NCBI RefSeq assembly: GCF_004138495.1
Contig: NZ_ML142859.1
Span: forward strand, 71,247-78,124
DNA: 6,878 nt
Direction: 5' to 3'
Source: Phytoactinopolyspora endophytica
Lineage (GTDB): Bacteria; Actinomycetota; Actinomycetes; Jiangellales; Jiangellaceae
How positions within the stretch are numbered: position 1 is the first letter of the stretch; each line of letters starts with the position of its first letter. A program made the position numbers and the translations under genes. Positions 1-6,327 of this stretch are shown here, piece by piece. The notes under the pieces are model-generated. The model saw only the letters and a list, made by a program, of their open reading frames with translations, ran no database searches and was not told where the DNA came from.

Positions 1-973
1 CTGGGGACCACTCGGCATCGGGGACGAACAGCGGCGGCATCAGCGCCCCGAACATGGAACCGCCCCAGTTCGGCACGGTCTTACGGCCGCGGTAGACGTA
101 GTGGCCGCGGAACATCTCGACGCCGTCGACCGTGACCCACTCGCCGTCCGGCGGCATCTCCTGCTCCCAGTCCGGTGGGAAGGTACGGTGTGTCCGCCAG
201 TAGTGGTCGGTCGGGACCGAGCCGTCGCCCAGGCCGAGAAGGCTCGCGATCCTGGTCTCGGAGTTCAGCGCGCCGTAGAAGTTGCCGGTGAAGGCATCCT
301 CGTCGACGTTGAACCCGGTGCTCATGTGGCCCGGGTTGGCGTCCGGATCATCCGGGTCGTACGGGAAGTAGAAGAAGGACCAGTCGACGTCTTTCCGCAG
401 CCGCTCGATCCGGCCGCGCAGGGCCGGCTCGGCTTCGGCGGCGATCCGTAGGCCCACGTCGAACCAGCCGTTGTCCACCGAGGACAGGAATTTGCGTACC
501 GGGTCGCCGCTGCCCGGCCACTCCTCCAGCACCTCGCCGGTGAACGCGTCGTACCAGTTGAACCAGAACCCGTGCACTCGGTCGAGCTGTTCGATGGCGG
601 TCACGGTACGGTCCAGCCGACGGCTCATCTCCGTACCGCTGATCACACCGAGGCCGCCGGCCGCGACCGTCGACCACAGCCCGCAGCCGATGTTGGTCGT
701 GGACGTGTTGACGGTGGGCAGTGGCTCGCCGCCGCTGAGGTCGATGTTGTCGGCGGGCAGACCGAACTCGGTGGTCATCGCCTCGATCGAGCGGTATGTG
801 TCGGTGAACCAGGTCAGCAGGAGCTCCTCGGTGTCGCCGGTCGTGCGCTTCGCGGCGGCGGTGGCGGGAGCGGTCGTGGGCTTGGCGCCGACGGCGGGAC
901 GGGCGCCGAGCGCGACGGCGCCCGTGGCTCCCGCTGCCGTGGTCAGAGTCTTGAGAAATGTGCGTCGGTCCAT
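1..973 (-). CDS. Tat-exported glycoamylase-like (PF10091/GH144-type) protein, C-terminus cut off by window edge
   Basis: The 324 visible codons start at the ATG at 973. The N-terminus, MDRRTFLKTLTTAAGATG, carries a twin-arginine motif (RRTFLK, residues 3-8), a weakly hydrophobic stretch and an Ala-rich region to about residue 45, so folded export by the Tat system is likely. The mature part matches what I know of the glycoamylase-like family: STTNIGCGLWSTVAAGGLG (91-109), RLDRTVTAIEQLDR (119-132), FNWYDAFTGEVLE (138-150), SVDNGWFDVGLR (165-176), then NFYGALNSETRIASLLGLGDG (231-251, given as a range: N231, Y233, E239, R241) and WGGSMFGALMPPLF (303-316). Characterised relatives include GH144 endo-beta-1,2-glucanases, but the family is broader and the substrate is inferred only. 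No other in-frame ATG, GTG or TTG lies in the 90-nt gap before it, although the Shine-Dalgarno match near this ATG is poor. It follows the GH39 gene on the same strand and is probably co-transcribed. Confidence 0.82.
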   Translation of the reverse strand, partial: MDRRTFLKTLTTAAGATGAVALGARPAVGAKPTTAPATAAAKRTTGDTEELLLTWFTDTYRSIEAMTTEFGLPADNIDLSGGEPLPTVNTSTTNIGCGLWSTVAAGGLGVISGTEMSRRLDRTVTAIEQLDRVHGFWFNWYDAFTGEVLEEWPGSGDPVRKFLSSVDNGWFDVGLRIAAEAEPALRGRIERLRKDVDWSFFYFPYDPDDPDANPGHMSTGFNVDEDAFTGNFYGALNSETRIASLLGLGDGSVPTDHYWRTHRTFPPDWEQEMPPDGEWVTVDGVEMFRGHYVYRGRKTVPNWGGSMFGALMPPLFVPDAEWSP

Positions 974-1063
974 CGGCTTCGCGCGGAGCAGGCCGCAGAG
1001 TCGTGATTCCTGCGTCCGCGCTGCCTCCCTTCTCCGGTGACGGGATGTGAACGAATGAACGAT

Positions 1064-2908
1064 TCAGCGGCGAGTCAGGCTCAGCGCCCGGATGCCGGGC
1101 ATGGGCAGGAAGAACGAGATGCTCGCCGTCCCCGTGGCGCCGGCGGTGACGGTCTCCATCTGCTCCGGGGTGAGCTGGTCGGCGGCGCGCAGCTTCTCCC
1201 ACTGCTGCTCATCGGGCCAATCGCCGCCGCCCAGGTCCTCCCAGACCGCGTGGATGTTGCCGTGGTCGGTGTCGATCTGGTACGACGTCACCTCGTAGGT
1301 GTCGCCCGGAGCCAGACCGCTCAGCGTGACCGTCACCGTCCGGTCCAGCGCCGTCGCGCCGTCGATCTTGGTCTGGTCGAGGGTGCCGTTCCAGGCCAGC
1401 ACGTCGATGGTGGCGCCGTCGGCCGCGCGGGTGGCCAGCGCCTCGACCAGCGTGTTGCCGCCGTCGCCGGTCGCCGTCGCGGGGATCCGCCCGCCGCGCA
1501 GCTGGGACAGCAGGTACAGCGCCCAGAACCGCGGCTTGCGCAGGTTGCCGACGGTGAGCAGGCCGAAGCCGCCGTGGAAGAGCCGTGGCGGCCGGCCGAG
1601 CTCCTCGAAGTGGTCGGTGGCCACCCAGTAGGCGAGGCAGTCGGTCGTCTCCAGCGCGGACTTCATGCCGTGCAGGACGAACGGAGCGGCGAACACCGTG
1701 TCGCTGACCCGGTGAAAGTGAGTCGGGGTCACACCCCACTCGGTCCACAGGATCTCCGGCTCTTCCTGGCCACTCTCCTGAGCGAACGAGCGCGCCAGTG
1801 GCCGGAAGTCAAGCGGTGCGTTGCCGTAGGTGTGGGTGGAGATGAAGTCGATCGGCACGTCGTGCTCGCGACAGTGGTTCAGCAGCGTGCCGACCCAGCC
1901 GGCCGCGGCGGAGCCGGGCCCGCCGACCCGGATGCGCGGATCCACGCTCTTCACCGCCCGCGCCGCCACCTCGTACAGGCGGTGGTAGTCGGCCTGGGTT
2001 CCGTTCCAGAAGACCTCGAGGTTGGCCTCGTTCCACACCTCGAACTCCCAGCCGGCGACCTCGTCGGCGCCGTAGCGCTCACGCAGGTGGACGGTGAGAT
2101 CTCGGCAGAGCTCGCCCCAACGCTGCCAGTCGCTCGGGACGGAGGCGATGCCTCGGTACTCGAAGACCGTGTACGACGGGTCGGCGGCCAGTTCGGCGGG
2201 CATGAAGGACAGCTCGACGACGGGTGTGAGCCCGATGCCGAGCAGCCGGTCGTAGATGTCGTCGAGCCCGGAGAAGTCGAAGCCGCCATCGGGGCGGACG
2301 GAGACGTACTCCGGCAGGAAGGTGCCGTGCGCGCGGACGGTCCGCACGCCGATCTCGTCCCGCATGATCCGCAACGCCTCGGCATACTCCACGGCGACGT
2401 CCGAGCCGCCGGGTCCCCGACCGTCCCACGTCAGCAGGGAGAAGTGCTCCGCACCGATCATGCGCCGCCAGACGTCCGGCATCGGGATCGGCTCGGCGGA
2501 CGCGTCGACGACGACCGACACAGCTTCACCACCCGCGGCGGGGACCGGGGCGCCGTCGACGGCCTGGTCCGACAGTGCTCCGGCGCCCGCGTCGGACCAG
2601 GTGGCGACCTTGTACCAATAGCGACGGCCGGGTTCTGCGAGGGTGTCGGCGTACGGCGGACGGGGGACCGCCAGCACGTCACCGCCCCGGTGATCGAGCG
2701 GCTCGAACGGGCCGTGCGGGGCATCCGCGCGGTGGACCAGATATCCGAGCGCGCCGTCGACAGGAGCCCAGGTGAGCCGCACGTGCCCGGCACCGGAGGC
2801 CGAGGCGAGGCCGGTGGGCGGTGGCAGGGTCCCGGCGTCTGCCGCCAGATCGCTGGGCCTGCCGATGCGTTCTTCCCAGTCGGCGCGGGCAATGGAGTGT
2901 TCGGTCAT
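1064..2908 (-). CDS. GH39-family glycosidase, probable cytoplasmic beta-xylosidase with N-terminal FN3-like domain
   Basis: The protein has 614 residues from the ATG at 2908. Residues about 30-120 look like a fibronectin type III domain (PPTGLASASG, VRLTWAPVDGALGYLVHRA, RRYWYKVATWS). The catalytic barrel follows, with FEVWNEANLEVFW at 289-301 giving the predicted acid/base E294 and ILWTEWG at 386-392 giving the nucleophile E390; both are the standard GH39 positions (clan A, retaining). WNEAN replaces the more usual WNEPN. A beta-rich C-terminal part (about 475-614) ends at TGA 1064. There is no signal peptide, so it should act on imported oligosaccharides, most likely xylo-oligosaccharides; other GH39 specificities (beta-glucosidase, arabinopyranosidase) are possible. 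The reading frame stays open to a GTG at 2989 and an ATG at 2950, but those starts lie in or next to the inverted repeat and lack a ribosome site. I chose 2908, with GAAGGG 12 nt upstream (2921-2926), a somewhat long spacing. It lies 175 nt after the second permease. Confidence 0.88.
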   Translation of the reverse strand: MTEHSIARADWEERIGRPSDLAADAGTLPPPTGLASASGAGHVRLTWAPVDGALGYLVHRADAPHGPFEPLDHRGGDVLAVPRPPYADTLAEPGRRYWYKVATWSDAGAGALSDQAVDGAPVPAAGGEAVSVVVDASAEPIPMPDVWRRMIGAEHFSLLTWDGRGPGGSDVAVEYAEALRIMRDEIGVRTVRAHGTFLPEYVSVRPDGGFDFSGLDDIYDRLLGIGLTPVVELSFMPAELAADPSYTVFEYRGIASVPSDWQRWGELCRDLTVHLRERYGADEVAGWEFEVWNEANLEVFWNGTQADYHRLYEVAARAVKSVDPRIRVGGPGSAAAGWVGTLLNHCREHDVPIDFISTHTYGNAPLDFRPLARSFAQESGQEEPEILWTEWGVTPTHFHRVSDTVFAAPFVLHGMKSALETTDCLAYWVATDHFEELGRPPRLFHGGFGLLTVGNLRKPRFWALYLLSQLRGGRIPATATGDGGNTLVEALATRAADGATIDVLAWNGTLDQTKIDGATALDRTVTVTLSGLAPGDTYEVTSYQIDTDHGNIHAVWEDLGGGDWPDEQQWEKLRAADQLTPEQMETVTAGATGTASISFFLPMPGIRALSLTRR

Positions 2909-2934
2909 GGCTTGAGGTAGCCCTTCTGTCGGGG

Positions 2935-2950
2935 ATGAATACGCGTACAT
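2935..2950. promoter_or_regulatory. Possible second LacI-type operator upstream of the GH39 gene
   Basis: ATGAATACGCGTACAT matches the stronger operator at 6251-6266 (ATGTAAGCGCATACAT) at 12 of 16 positions, including the outer ATG...ACAT and the central CGC. It is less symmetrical: 5 of 8 half-site positions pair. It lies 26 nt before the ATG at 2908, and the strong site lies 27 nt before its own start codon. I infer that the same repressor may also control the GH39 gene directly. The match could partly be chance. Confidence 0.4.
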
Positions 2951-2960
2951 CGGTGCCGCG

Positions 2961-3070
2961 CGGAATGGGGTGAACAGATCTCCAGGCACGTGGTTGCGCC
3001 AGGCGTGTCGTGCTCGGCCGATCTGTGGCCCGGTTGGGCTTTAGCCAGGCGATCTGTTCACCCCATTCCG
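2961..3070. repeat. 110-bp element bounded by 20-bp perfect inverted repeats
   Basis: CGGAATGGGGTGAACAGATC (2961-2980) is the exact reverse complement of 3051-3070. Past one mismatch the pairing continues outward for three more bases. The 70-nt interior holds CCAGGC three times (2982, 2999, 3045), CGATCTGT at 3019-3026 repeating the edge of the right arm at 3050-3057, and a small nested hairpin (GCCC-GGTT-GGGC, 3028-3039). It begins 13 nt after the stop codon of the second permease and ends just before the operator-like site of the GH39 gene. No T-run follows either arm, so it is not a standard intrinsic terminator, and I see no clean target-site duplication. It could be a MITE-like or genome-wide repeat, an mRNA-stabilising or attenuating stem, or a regulatory site. 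Confidence 0.85.
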
Positions 3071-3083
3071 TGCGTCCTCCCAT

Positions 3084-3983
3084 TTACTTCAGGCCGGCCG
3101 TGGCGATGCCCTGAGTGAAGTAGCGCTGCAGGACGATGAAGACGAGCAAGATCGGTAGCACGACGAGGAAGGCGCCGGCCATGAGCATGCCGTTGGATCC
3201 CTCCGACTTCGTGGGGTCGATGGCGAAGGTGGCCAGGGCGACCGGCAGCGTGTACTTGTCCGGGTCGTTGGTGACGATCAGCGGCCACAGGAAGTTGTTC
3301 CAGGACCCCATGAAGGTGAAGATCGCCAGCGTTGCCATCGCGGGCTTCACCAGCGGTAGGACGATGCGCCAGTAGATGAACCACTCGTTGGCGCCGTCGA
3401 CCCGGGCGGCATCGAGCAGTTCGTCCGGGACCGAGCTGATGAACTGCCGCATCAGGAACACGCCGAACGCTCCGGCGGCGAACGGCAGGATCAGGGCGGC
3501 ATAGGAGTCCAGCAGCCCGAACTGGCTCATCAGGACGAACTTCGGAATCAGCATCAGGTTCATCGGAACCATCAGGGCGCCGAGCACCAGCCCGAAGATC
3601 GGGCGCTTGCCGAAGAAGTTCAGCTTCGCCAGCGCGTAGCCGAGCATCGAGCAGAACAACAGGTTTCCTGCGGTGACGCAGACGGCTACGAAGGTCGAGT
3701 TGAGGAAATGCAACGGAACGTCCAGCACGTTCAGCAGGTCGCGGAAGTGCTGGAGAGTCCACTCGGTGGGGATCCACACCGGCGGTGACGCGGTCAGGTC
3801 CTCGGTGGTCTTGAACGCCGACAGGGCCATCCATCCGAAGGGCGCCAGCATGACGAGAAGACCGATGCTGAGCAGGGTGTAGATCAGCGTCTTGTGCGAG
3901 CGTTCGCGGCGGCGCGCGGCCTCGCGGGTGCTCTGGCTTCCGGCCCGGCCGGTGGCGGGGCGCGTGCTCTCGGCTGTGCTCAT
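3084..3983 (-). CDS. Sugar ABC transporter permease, MalG/UgpE type
   Basis: This 299-residue inner-membrane protein is the normal length for a MalG-type (CUT1 family) permease. A cytoplasmic, Arg-rich N-terminus (about residues 1-30) leads into the first membrane segment (about 33-52), and further hydrophobic segments lie near 93-117, 127-148, 158-178, 215-235 and 267-286. The EAA loop that docks on the ATPase is at 191-214 (DAARVDGANEWFIYWRIVLP begins it). FMGSWNNFLWPL (224-235) and the C-terminal QRYFTQGIATAGLK are typical of the family. The start ATG overlaps the stop of the upstream permease (ATGA, 3980-3983), so translation is probably coupled; its own ribosome site is weak (CGGGACA, about 9 nt away). 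It should form the heterodimeric channel with the MalF-type partner. Sugar specificity cannot be read from the sequence. Confidence 0.95.
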   Translation of the reverse strand: MSTAESTRPATGRAGSQSTREAARRRERSHKTLIYTLLSIGLLVMLAPFGWMALSAFKTTEDLTASPPVWIPTEWTLQHFRDLLNVLDVPLHFLNSTFVAVCVTAGNLLFCSMLGYALAKLNFFGKRPIFGLVLGALMVPMNLMLIPKFVLMSQFGLLDSYAALILPFAAGAFGVFLMRQFISSVPDELLDAARVDGANEWFIYWRIVLPLVKPAMATLAIFTFMGSWNNFLWPLIVTNDPDKYTLPVALATFAIDPTKSEGSNGMLMAGAFLVVLPILLVFIVLQRYFTQGIATAGLK

Positions 3984-4972
3984 GTGGTTTTGTCCCGGAG
4001 GAATCGGAGCTGCAGCAGGGTGATGGCCAGCACGATCACGAACAGCGTGTACGCCATGGCGCTCGCGTAGCCCATGTGGAAGAAGTCGAAGCCTTCCCGG
4101 TACATGTACAGCGATGTGGTGAGCGTGCTGTCCGCCGGCCCGCCGCCGGTCATCACGAACGGCTCCTCGAAGACGTTGAGGTAGCCGATGGTGGTGATCA
4201 CCGCGACGTAGAGCATGGTGGGCCGCAGCAGCGGAACGGTGATCTTACGGAACTCCTGGACGGCGCCGGCCCCGTCGATCCGCGACGCCTCCCGTACCTC
4301 CGACGGGATGGACTGCAGCCCGGCCAGGAACAGCACCATCGGGAAACCCAGATTGCGCCAGACCGCCATGGCGATCAGCGACGGCATGGCCAGGGTCGAC
4401 GAGCTGAGGAAGTCCGGCGTCGTCCATCCGAACTCGGCCGCCACTCCGGAGATGAGGCCGTCTCCCGGATCGAGTACGAACCGCCACACCACGGCGACCG
4501 CGACGATGCTGGTGACCACCGGCGTGTAGAAGCCGACCCGGAAGAAGGTCCGGAACCGGTCGATGCTCGAGTTCAACAGGACCGCGGCGACCAGCCCGAG
4601 GCCGATGGTCAGCGGAACGCCGACGACGACGAAGTACGCGGTGTTGAACAGCGCGCGCCGAAACGTCTCGTCGCCGAACAGCTCGGTGTAGTTCTCCAGG
4701 CCGACGAACTCGGTCGACAGCGGATCCGTCACGTTGCGCAGCCCGAAGTCCGTGAAGCTCATCACCAGCGACGCGACGATCGGGAACGCCATGAACGTGC
4801 CGAACAGGGCCAGGAACGGTGTGGAGAAAAGCCAGCCCGCCAGGTGTTGTGTCCCGAGTCGCGCCCGTCGTCCCCGTCGTCGTGGTGGGCCGGTTGCGGT
4901 CGCGGCGTCATCGATCTCCGGTGGTTGCCCGGACGAGGCGTCGTCCGGGCTCACCGAGGTGGTCCGGGCCAT
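3980..4972 (-). CDS. Sugar ABC transporter permease, MalF/UgpA type
   Basis: This 330-residue CUT1-family permease forms the other half of the membrane channel. It has a hydrophilic N-terminus of about 43 residues, with Asp/Ser/Pro followed by a basic run (RRRGRR, 31-36). Membrane segments lie near 45-70, 108-133, 150-168, 196-219, 253-272 and 303-322. The EAA loop is at 228-251 (EASRIDGAGAVQEFRKITVP starts it), and MTGGGPADSTLTTSLYMY (274-291) is a family hallmark. The ATG lies 3 nt after the stop of the binding-protein gene, with GGAG 6 nt upstream, inside the end of that gene. Its 3' end overlaps the next permease by 4 nt. A perfect 9-bp GC-rich hairpin falls in codons 8-15. Confidence 0.95.
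   Translation of the reverse strand: MARTTSVSPDDASSGQPPEIDDAATATGPPRRRGRRARLGTQHLAGWLFSTPFLALFGTFMAFPIVASLVMSFTDFGLRNVTDPLSTEFVGLENYTELFGDETFRRALFNTAYFVVVGVPLTIGLGLVAAVLLNSSIDRFRTFFRVGFYTPVVTSIVAVAVVWRFVLDPGDGLISGVAAEFGWTTPDFLSSSTLAMPSLIAMAVWRNLGFPMVLFLAGLQSIPSEVREASRIDGAGAVQEFRKITVPLLRPTMLYVAVITTIGYLNVFEEPFVMTGGGPADSTLTTSLYMYREGFDFFHMGYASAMAYTLFVIVLAITLLQLRFLRDKTT
4928..4949 (-). other. GC-rich perfect hairpin in the first codons of the MalF-type permease
   Basis: CCCGGACGA (4928-4936) and TCGTCCGGG (4941-4949) are perfect reverse complements around a 4-nt loop. The stem starts about 23 nt inside the permease coding region and encodes S8-P9-D10-D11-A12-S13-S14-G15. In an mRNA it would sit at the junction between the highly expressed binding-protein gene and the permease genes. 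It could therefore lower permease translation or block 3' decay of the upstream message. The structure is seen; the role is inferred. Confidence 0.55.
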
Positions 4973-4975
4973 GGT

Positions 4976-6223
4976 CTACTCCGTCAGGGGCTCGGCCGCT
5001 GCCTGCAGCTCACTGGCCGTCGTCGTGGGGTCGGCGCCGCCATTCGCCATCTGCTCGATGGCGACGTCGAGCTCATGGGCGAACTCGTTCCACTGAGACA
5101 TGGCCGGTACGTCGCCCGCGGTCGAGAGCTGTTCTTCGAAGGCGTTCAGCTGCGGGTCCTCCGCCAGCCTCGGGTCGTCCCACGCGGCCATGTTGGCGGG
5201 CAGCGACCTGGAGACCTCGTACCAGTCGGCCTGCTTCTCGGGGCTGGTCAGGAAGCTGATGAACTCCTGCGCGGCGGCCTTGTGCTGGCTGTCCGTGAAG
5301 GTGACCAGGCTGGCACCACCCACCCACGAGACGCTGGCCTCGTCGGCCGGGAGAGGCACTGCCGCCCATTTGCCGTCCAGCTCGGGGAGCGCCTCGCTGA
5401 TGTTGTTCACCATCCACGGGCCGGAGATGAACATCGGCGCGTCGCCGGAGCCGAAGTCCTGCTCGACGGTCTGTCCCGGCTGGACGCTCGTGTTGGACAG
5501 GCCTTCGTCGAAGTAGCTGGCGTACTCCTCAAGCGCCTTGGTCGCCTCCGGGGTGTCGAGAGTGGCGTTGCCGTCGTCGTCCACCAGGCTGCCTCCCGCG
5601 GAGTAGAGGAACGGGAGCAGGCTCTGCCACGCTCCCTCGCCGCCGGCCGGTAACGAGATGCCGTACTGGGTTCCGGCTTGCTCCTGGTAAGCGACGGCCA
5701 GCTCCTTCAGCTCGTCCCACGTGGCCGGCGGGTGCGTCGCTCCCGCCTCATCGGCCAGGTCGGTGCGGTAGTAGAGCACGCGAGTGTCGACGTACCAGGG
5801 CACTGCGTAGACCTCGTCGTCGACGACGTTGTTCTCCCAGGCGGCGGGGAAGAAGTCATCTTGGCTGAACGTCGACGTGTCGATCGGTTCCAGGACGTCC
5901 AGCTCGATGAACTCGCCCATCATCGTGCTGCCCATCTGCGCCACGTCGGGTAGTTCTCCACCCGCGGCGGCGGCGACGAGCTTCTGATGGGCCTGATCCC
6001 AGCCGACAGGCGTGACGTCGATCGTGACGTTGGGGAACTCCTCGTTGAACTCGTCGGCCACCTCCTGTAGCCGTTGGCCTTCCTCACCCATGGCCCAGAC
6101 GGTGAGTGTCTGCTCGTCATCGGCCGCCACTTCGTCACTGCTGTCGCTCCCGCAGGCGGTGAGAACAAGGGCGAGAGCGGGCAGAGCGCACACGATGGCG
6201 AAGGTTCGGGCGCTACCAGACAT
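4976..6223 (-). CDS. Sugar ABC transporter substrate-binding lipoprotein (family 1 extracellular solute-binding protein)
   Basis: This 415-residue protein is the normal length for the family. The N-terminus is a lipoprotein signal peptide: R6, a hydrophobic core at about 8-22, and lipobox LTAC with the acylated cysteine at C24, followed by an acidic, Ser-rich tether. The mature fold opens with LTVWAMGEEGQRLQEVADEF and FPNVTIDVTPVGW, then LPDVAQMGS, the PWYVDTRVLYYRTDL segment, PPATWDELKELA, FISGPWMVNNI and FLTSPEKQADWYE, all typical of maltose- and oligosaccharide-binding proteins. Aromatic residues such as W44, W75 and those around PWYVDTRVLYYR are candidates for sugar stacking, though I cannot assign the ligand. 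AGGAGG lies 5 nt before the ATG, an excellent ribosome site. As first gene of the transport operon directly behind the operator, it is the likely main target of the LacI protein. Substrate, inferred from the GH39 neighbour, may be a xylo-oligosaccharide. Confidence 0.94.
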   Translation of the reverse strand: MSGSARTFAIVCALPALALVLTACGSDSSDEVAADDEQTLTVWAMGEEGQRLQEVADEFNEEFPNVTIDVTPVGWDQAHQKLVAAAAGGELPDVAQMGSTMMGEFIELDVLEPIDTSTFSQDDFFPAAWENNVVDDEVYAVPWYVDTRVLYYRTDLADEAGATHPPATWDELKELAVAYQEQAGTQYGISLPAGGEGAWQSLLPFLYSAGGSLVDDDGNATLDTPEATKALEEYASYFDEGLSNTSVQPGQTVEQDFGSGDAPMFISGPWMVNNISEALPELDGKWAAVPLPADEASVSWVGGASLVTFTDSQHKAAAQEFISFLTSPEKQADWYEVSRSLPANMAAWDDPRLAEDPQLNAFEEQLSTAGDVPAMSQWNEFAHELDVAIEQMANGGADPTTTASELQAAAEPLTE

Positions 6224-6228
6224 CGGCT

Positions 6229-6234
6229 CCTCCT
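6229..6234 (-). promoter_or_regulatory. Strong ribosome binding site of the binding-protein gene
   Basis: AGGAGG on the minus strand lies 5 nt before the ATG at 6223. It fixes this start codon and fits high expression of the binding protein relative to the permeases, which have weaker sites. Confidence 0.85.
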
Positions 6235-6249
6235 CGAGTCACGTCGTCG

Positions 6250-6280
6250 AATGTAAGCGCATACATTTACGATGGTCCAA
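6250..6280 (-). promoter_or_regulatory. Tentative promoter of the transport operon
   Basis: On the minus strand TTGGAC (6275-6280) is followed after 19 nt by TACATT (6250-6255), or after 18 nt by TTACAT. Both boxes match the housekeeping consensus only partly and the spacing is long. The assignment rests mainly on position, because the -10 box would overlap the operator, as expected for repression, and give a leader of roughly 20 nt. Confidence 0.3.
6251..6266. promoter_or_regulatory. LacI-family operator before the transport operon
   Basis: ATGTAAGCGCATACAT is a near-perfect even palindrome with 7 of 8 half-site bases paired, and the flanking A6250/T6267 extend it. A central GC and TGTAAGCGC-type half-sites are characteristic of LacI/PurR-family operators. 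It lies 27 nt before the start of the binding-protein gene and downstream of a LacI-family gene. I infer that the neighbouring LacI protein binds here and is released by an imported sugar or its breakdown product. Confidence 0.8.
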
Positions 6281-6327
6281 GGCAGGCGACGCGGCAAGAG
6301 GAAGTGCGATAACGGTTCTATAACGCC

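Noticed and set aside
1045..1060. ATGTGAACGAATGAAC ahead of the exported enzyme as a third LacI operator.
   Set aside because: It matches the strong operator at 10 of 16 positions but has almost no dyad symmetry and lies over 70 nt from the start codon.
348..1202. A 284-codon minus-strand frame covering the start of the exported enzyme.
   Set aside because: It is an Arg-rich frame offset from the glycoamylase-like reading frame, which has the Tat motif and family motifs; it also crosses the end of the GH39 gene.
1037..2920. A 627-codon open frame on the plus strand opposite the GH39 gene.
   Set aside because: It is a shadow of the GC-rich GH39 gene: Arg/Gly/Val/Asp-rich, no recognisable domain, and the opposite strand has clear catalytic motifs.
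2909..2989. Longer N-terminus of the GH39 protein from the GTG at 2989 or ATG at 2950.
   Set aside because: Those starts lack a ribosome site, and the added residues would be encoded by part of the inverted repeat and the operator-like site.
2961..3070. The long inverted repeat as a bidirectional intrinsic terminator.
   Set aside because: No T-run follows either arm and the loop is 70 nt, unlike a compact terminator hairpin.
2679..3083. A 134-codon minus-strand frame starting right after the permease stop codon (TAAATG).
   Set aside because: It runs through the inverted repeat and into the GH39 gene out of frame, with no recognisable protein features.
4076..5653. A 525-codon open frame on the plus strand opposite the permease and binding-protein genes.
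   Set aside because: It spans two well-supported genes on the other strand and has low-complexity Arg/Gly/Glu-rich content with no family signature.
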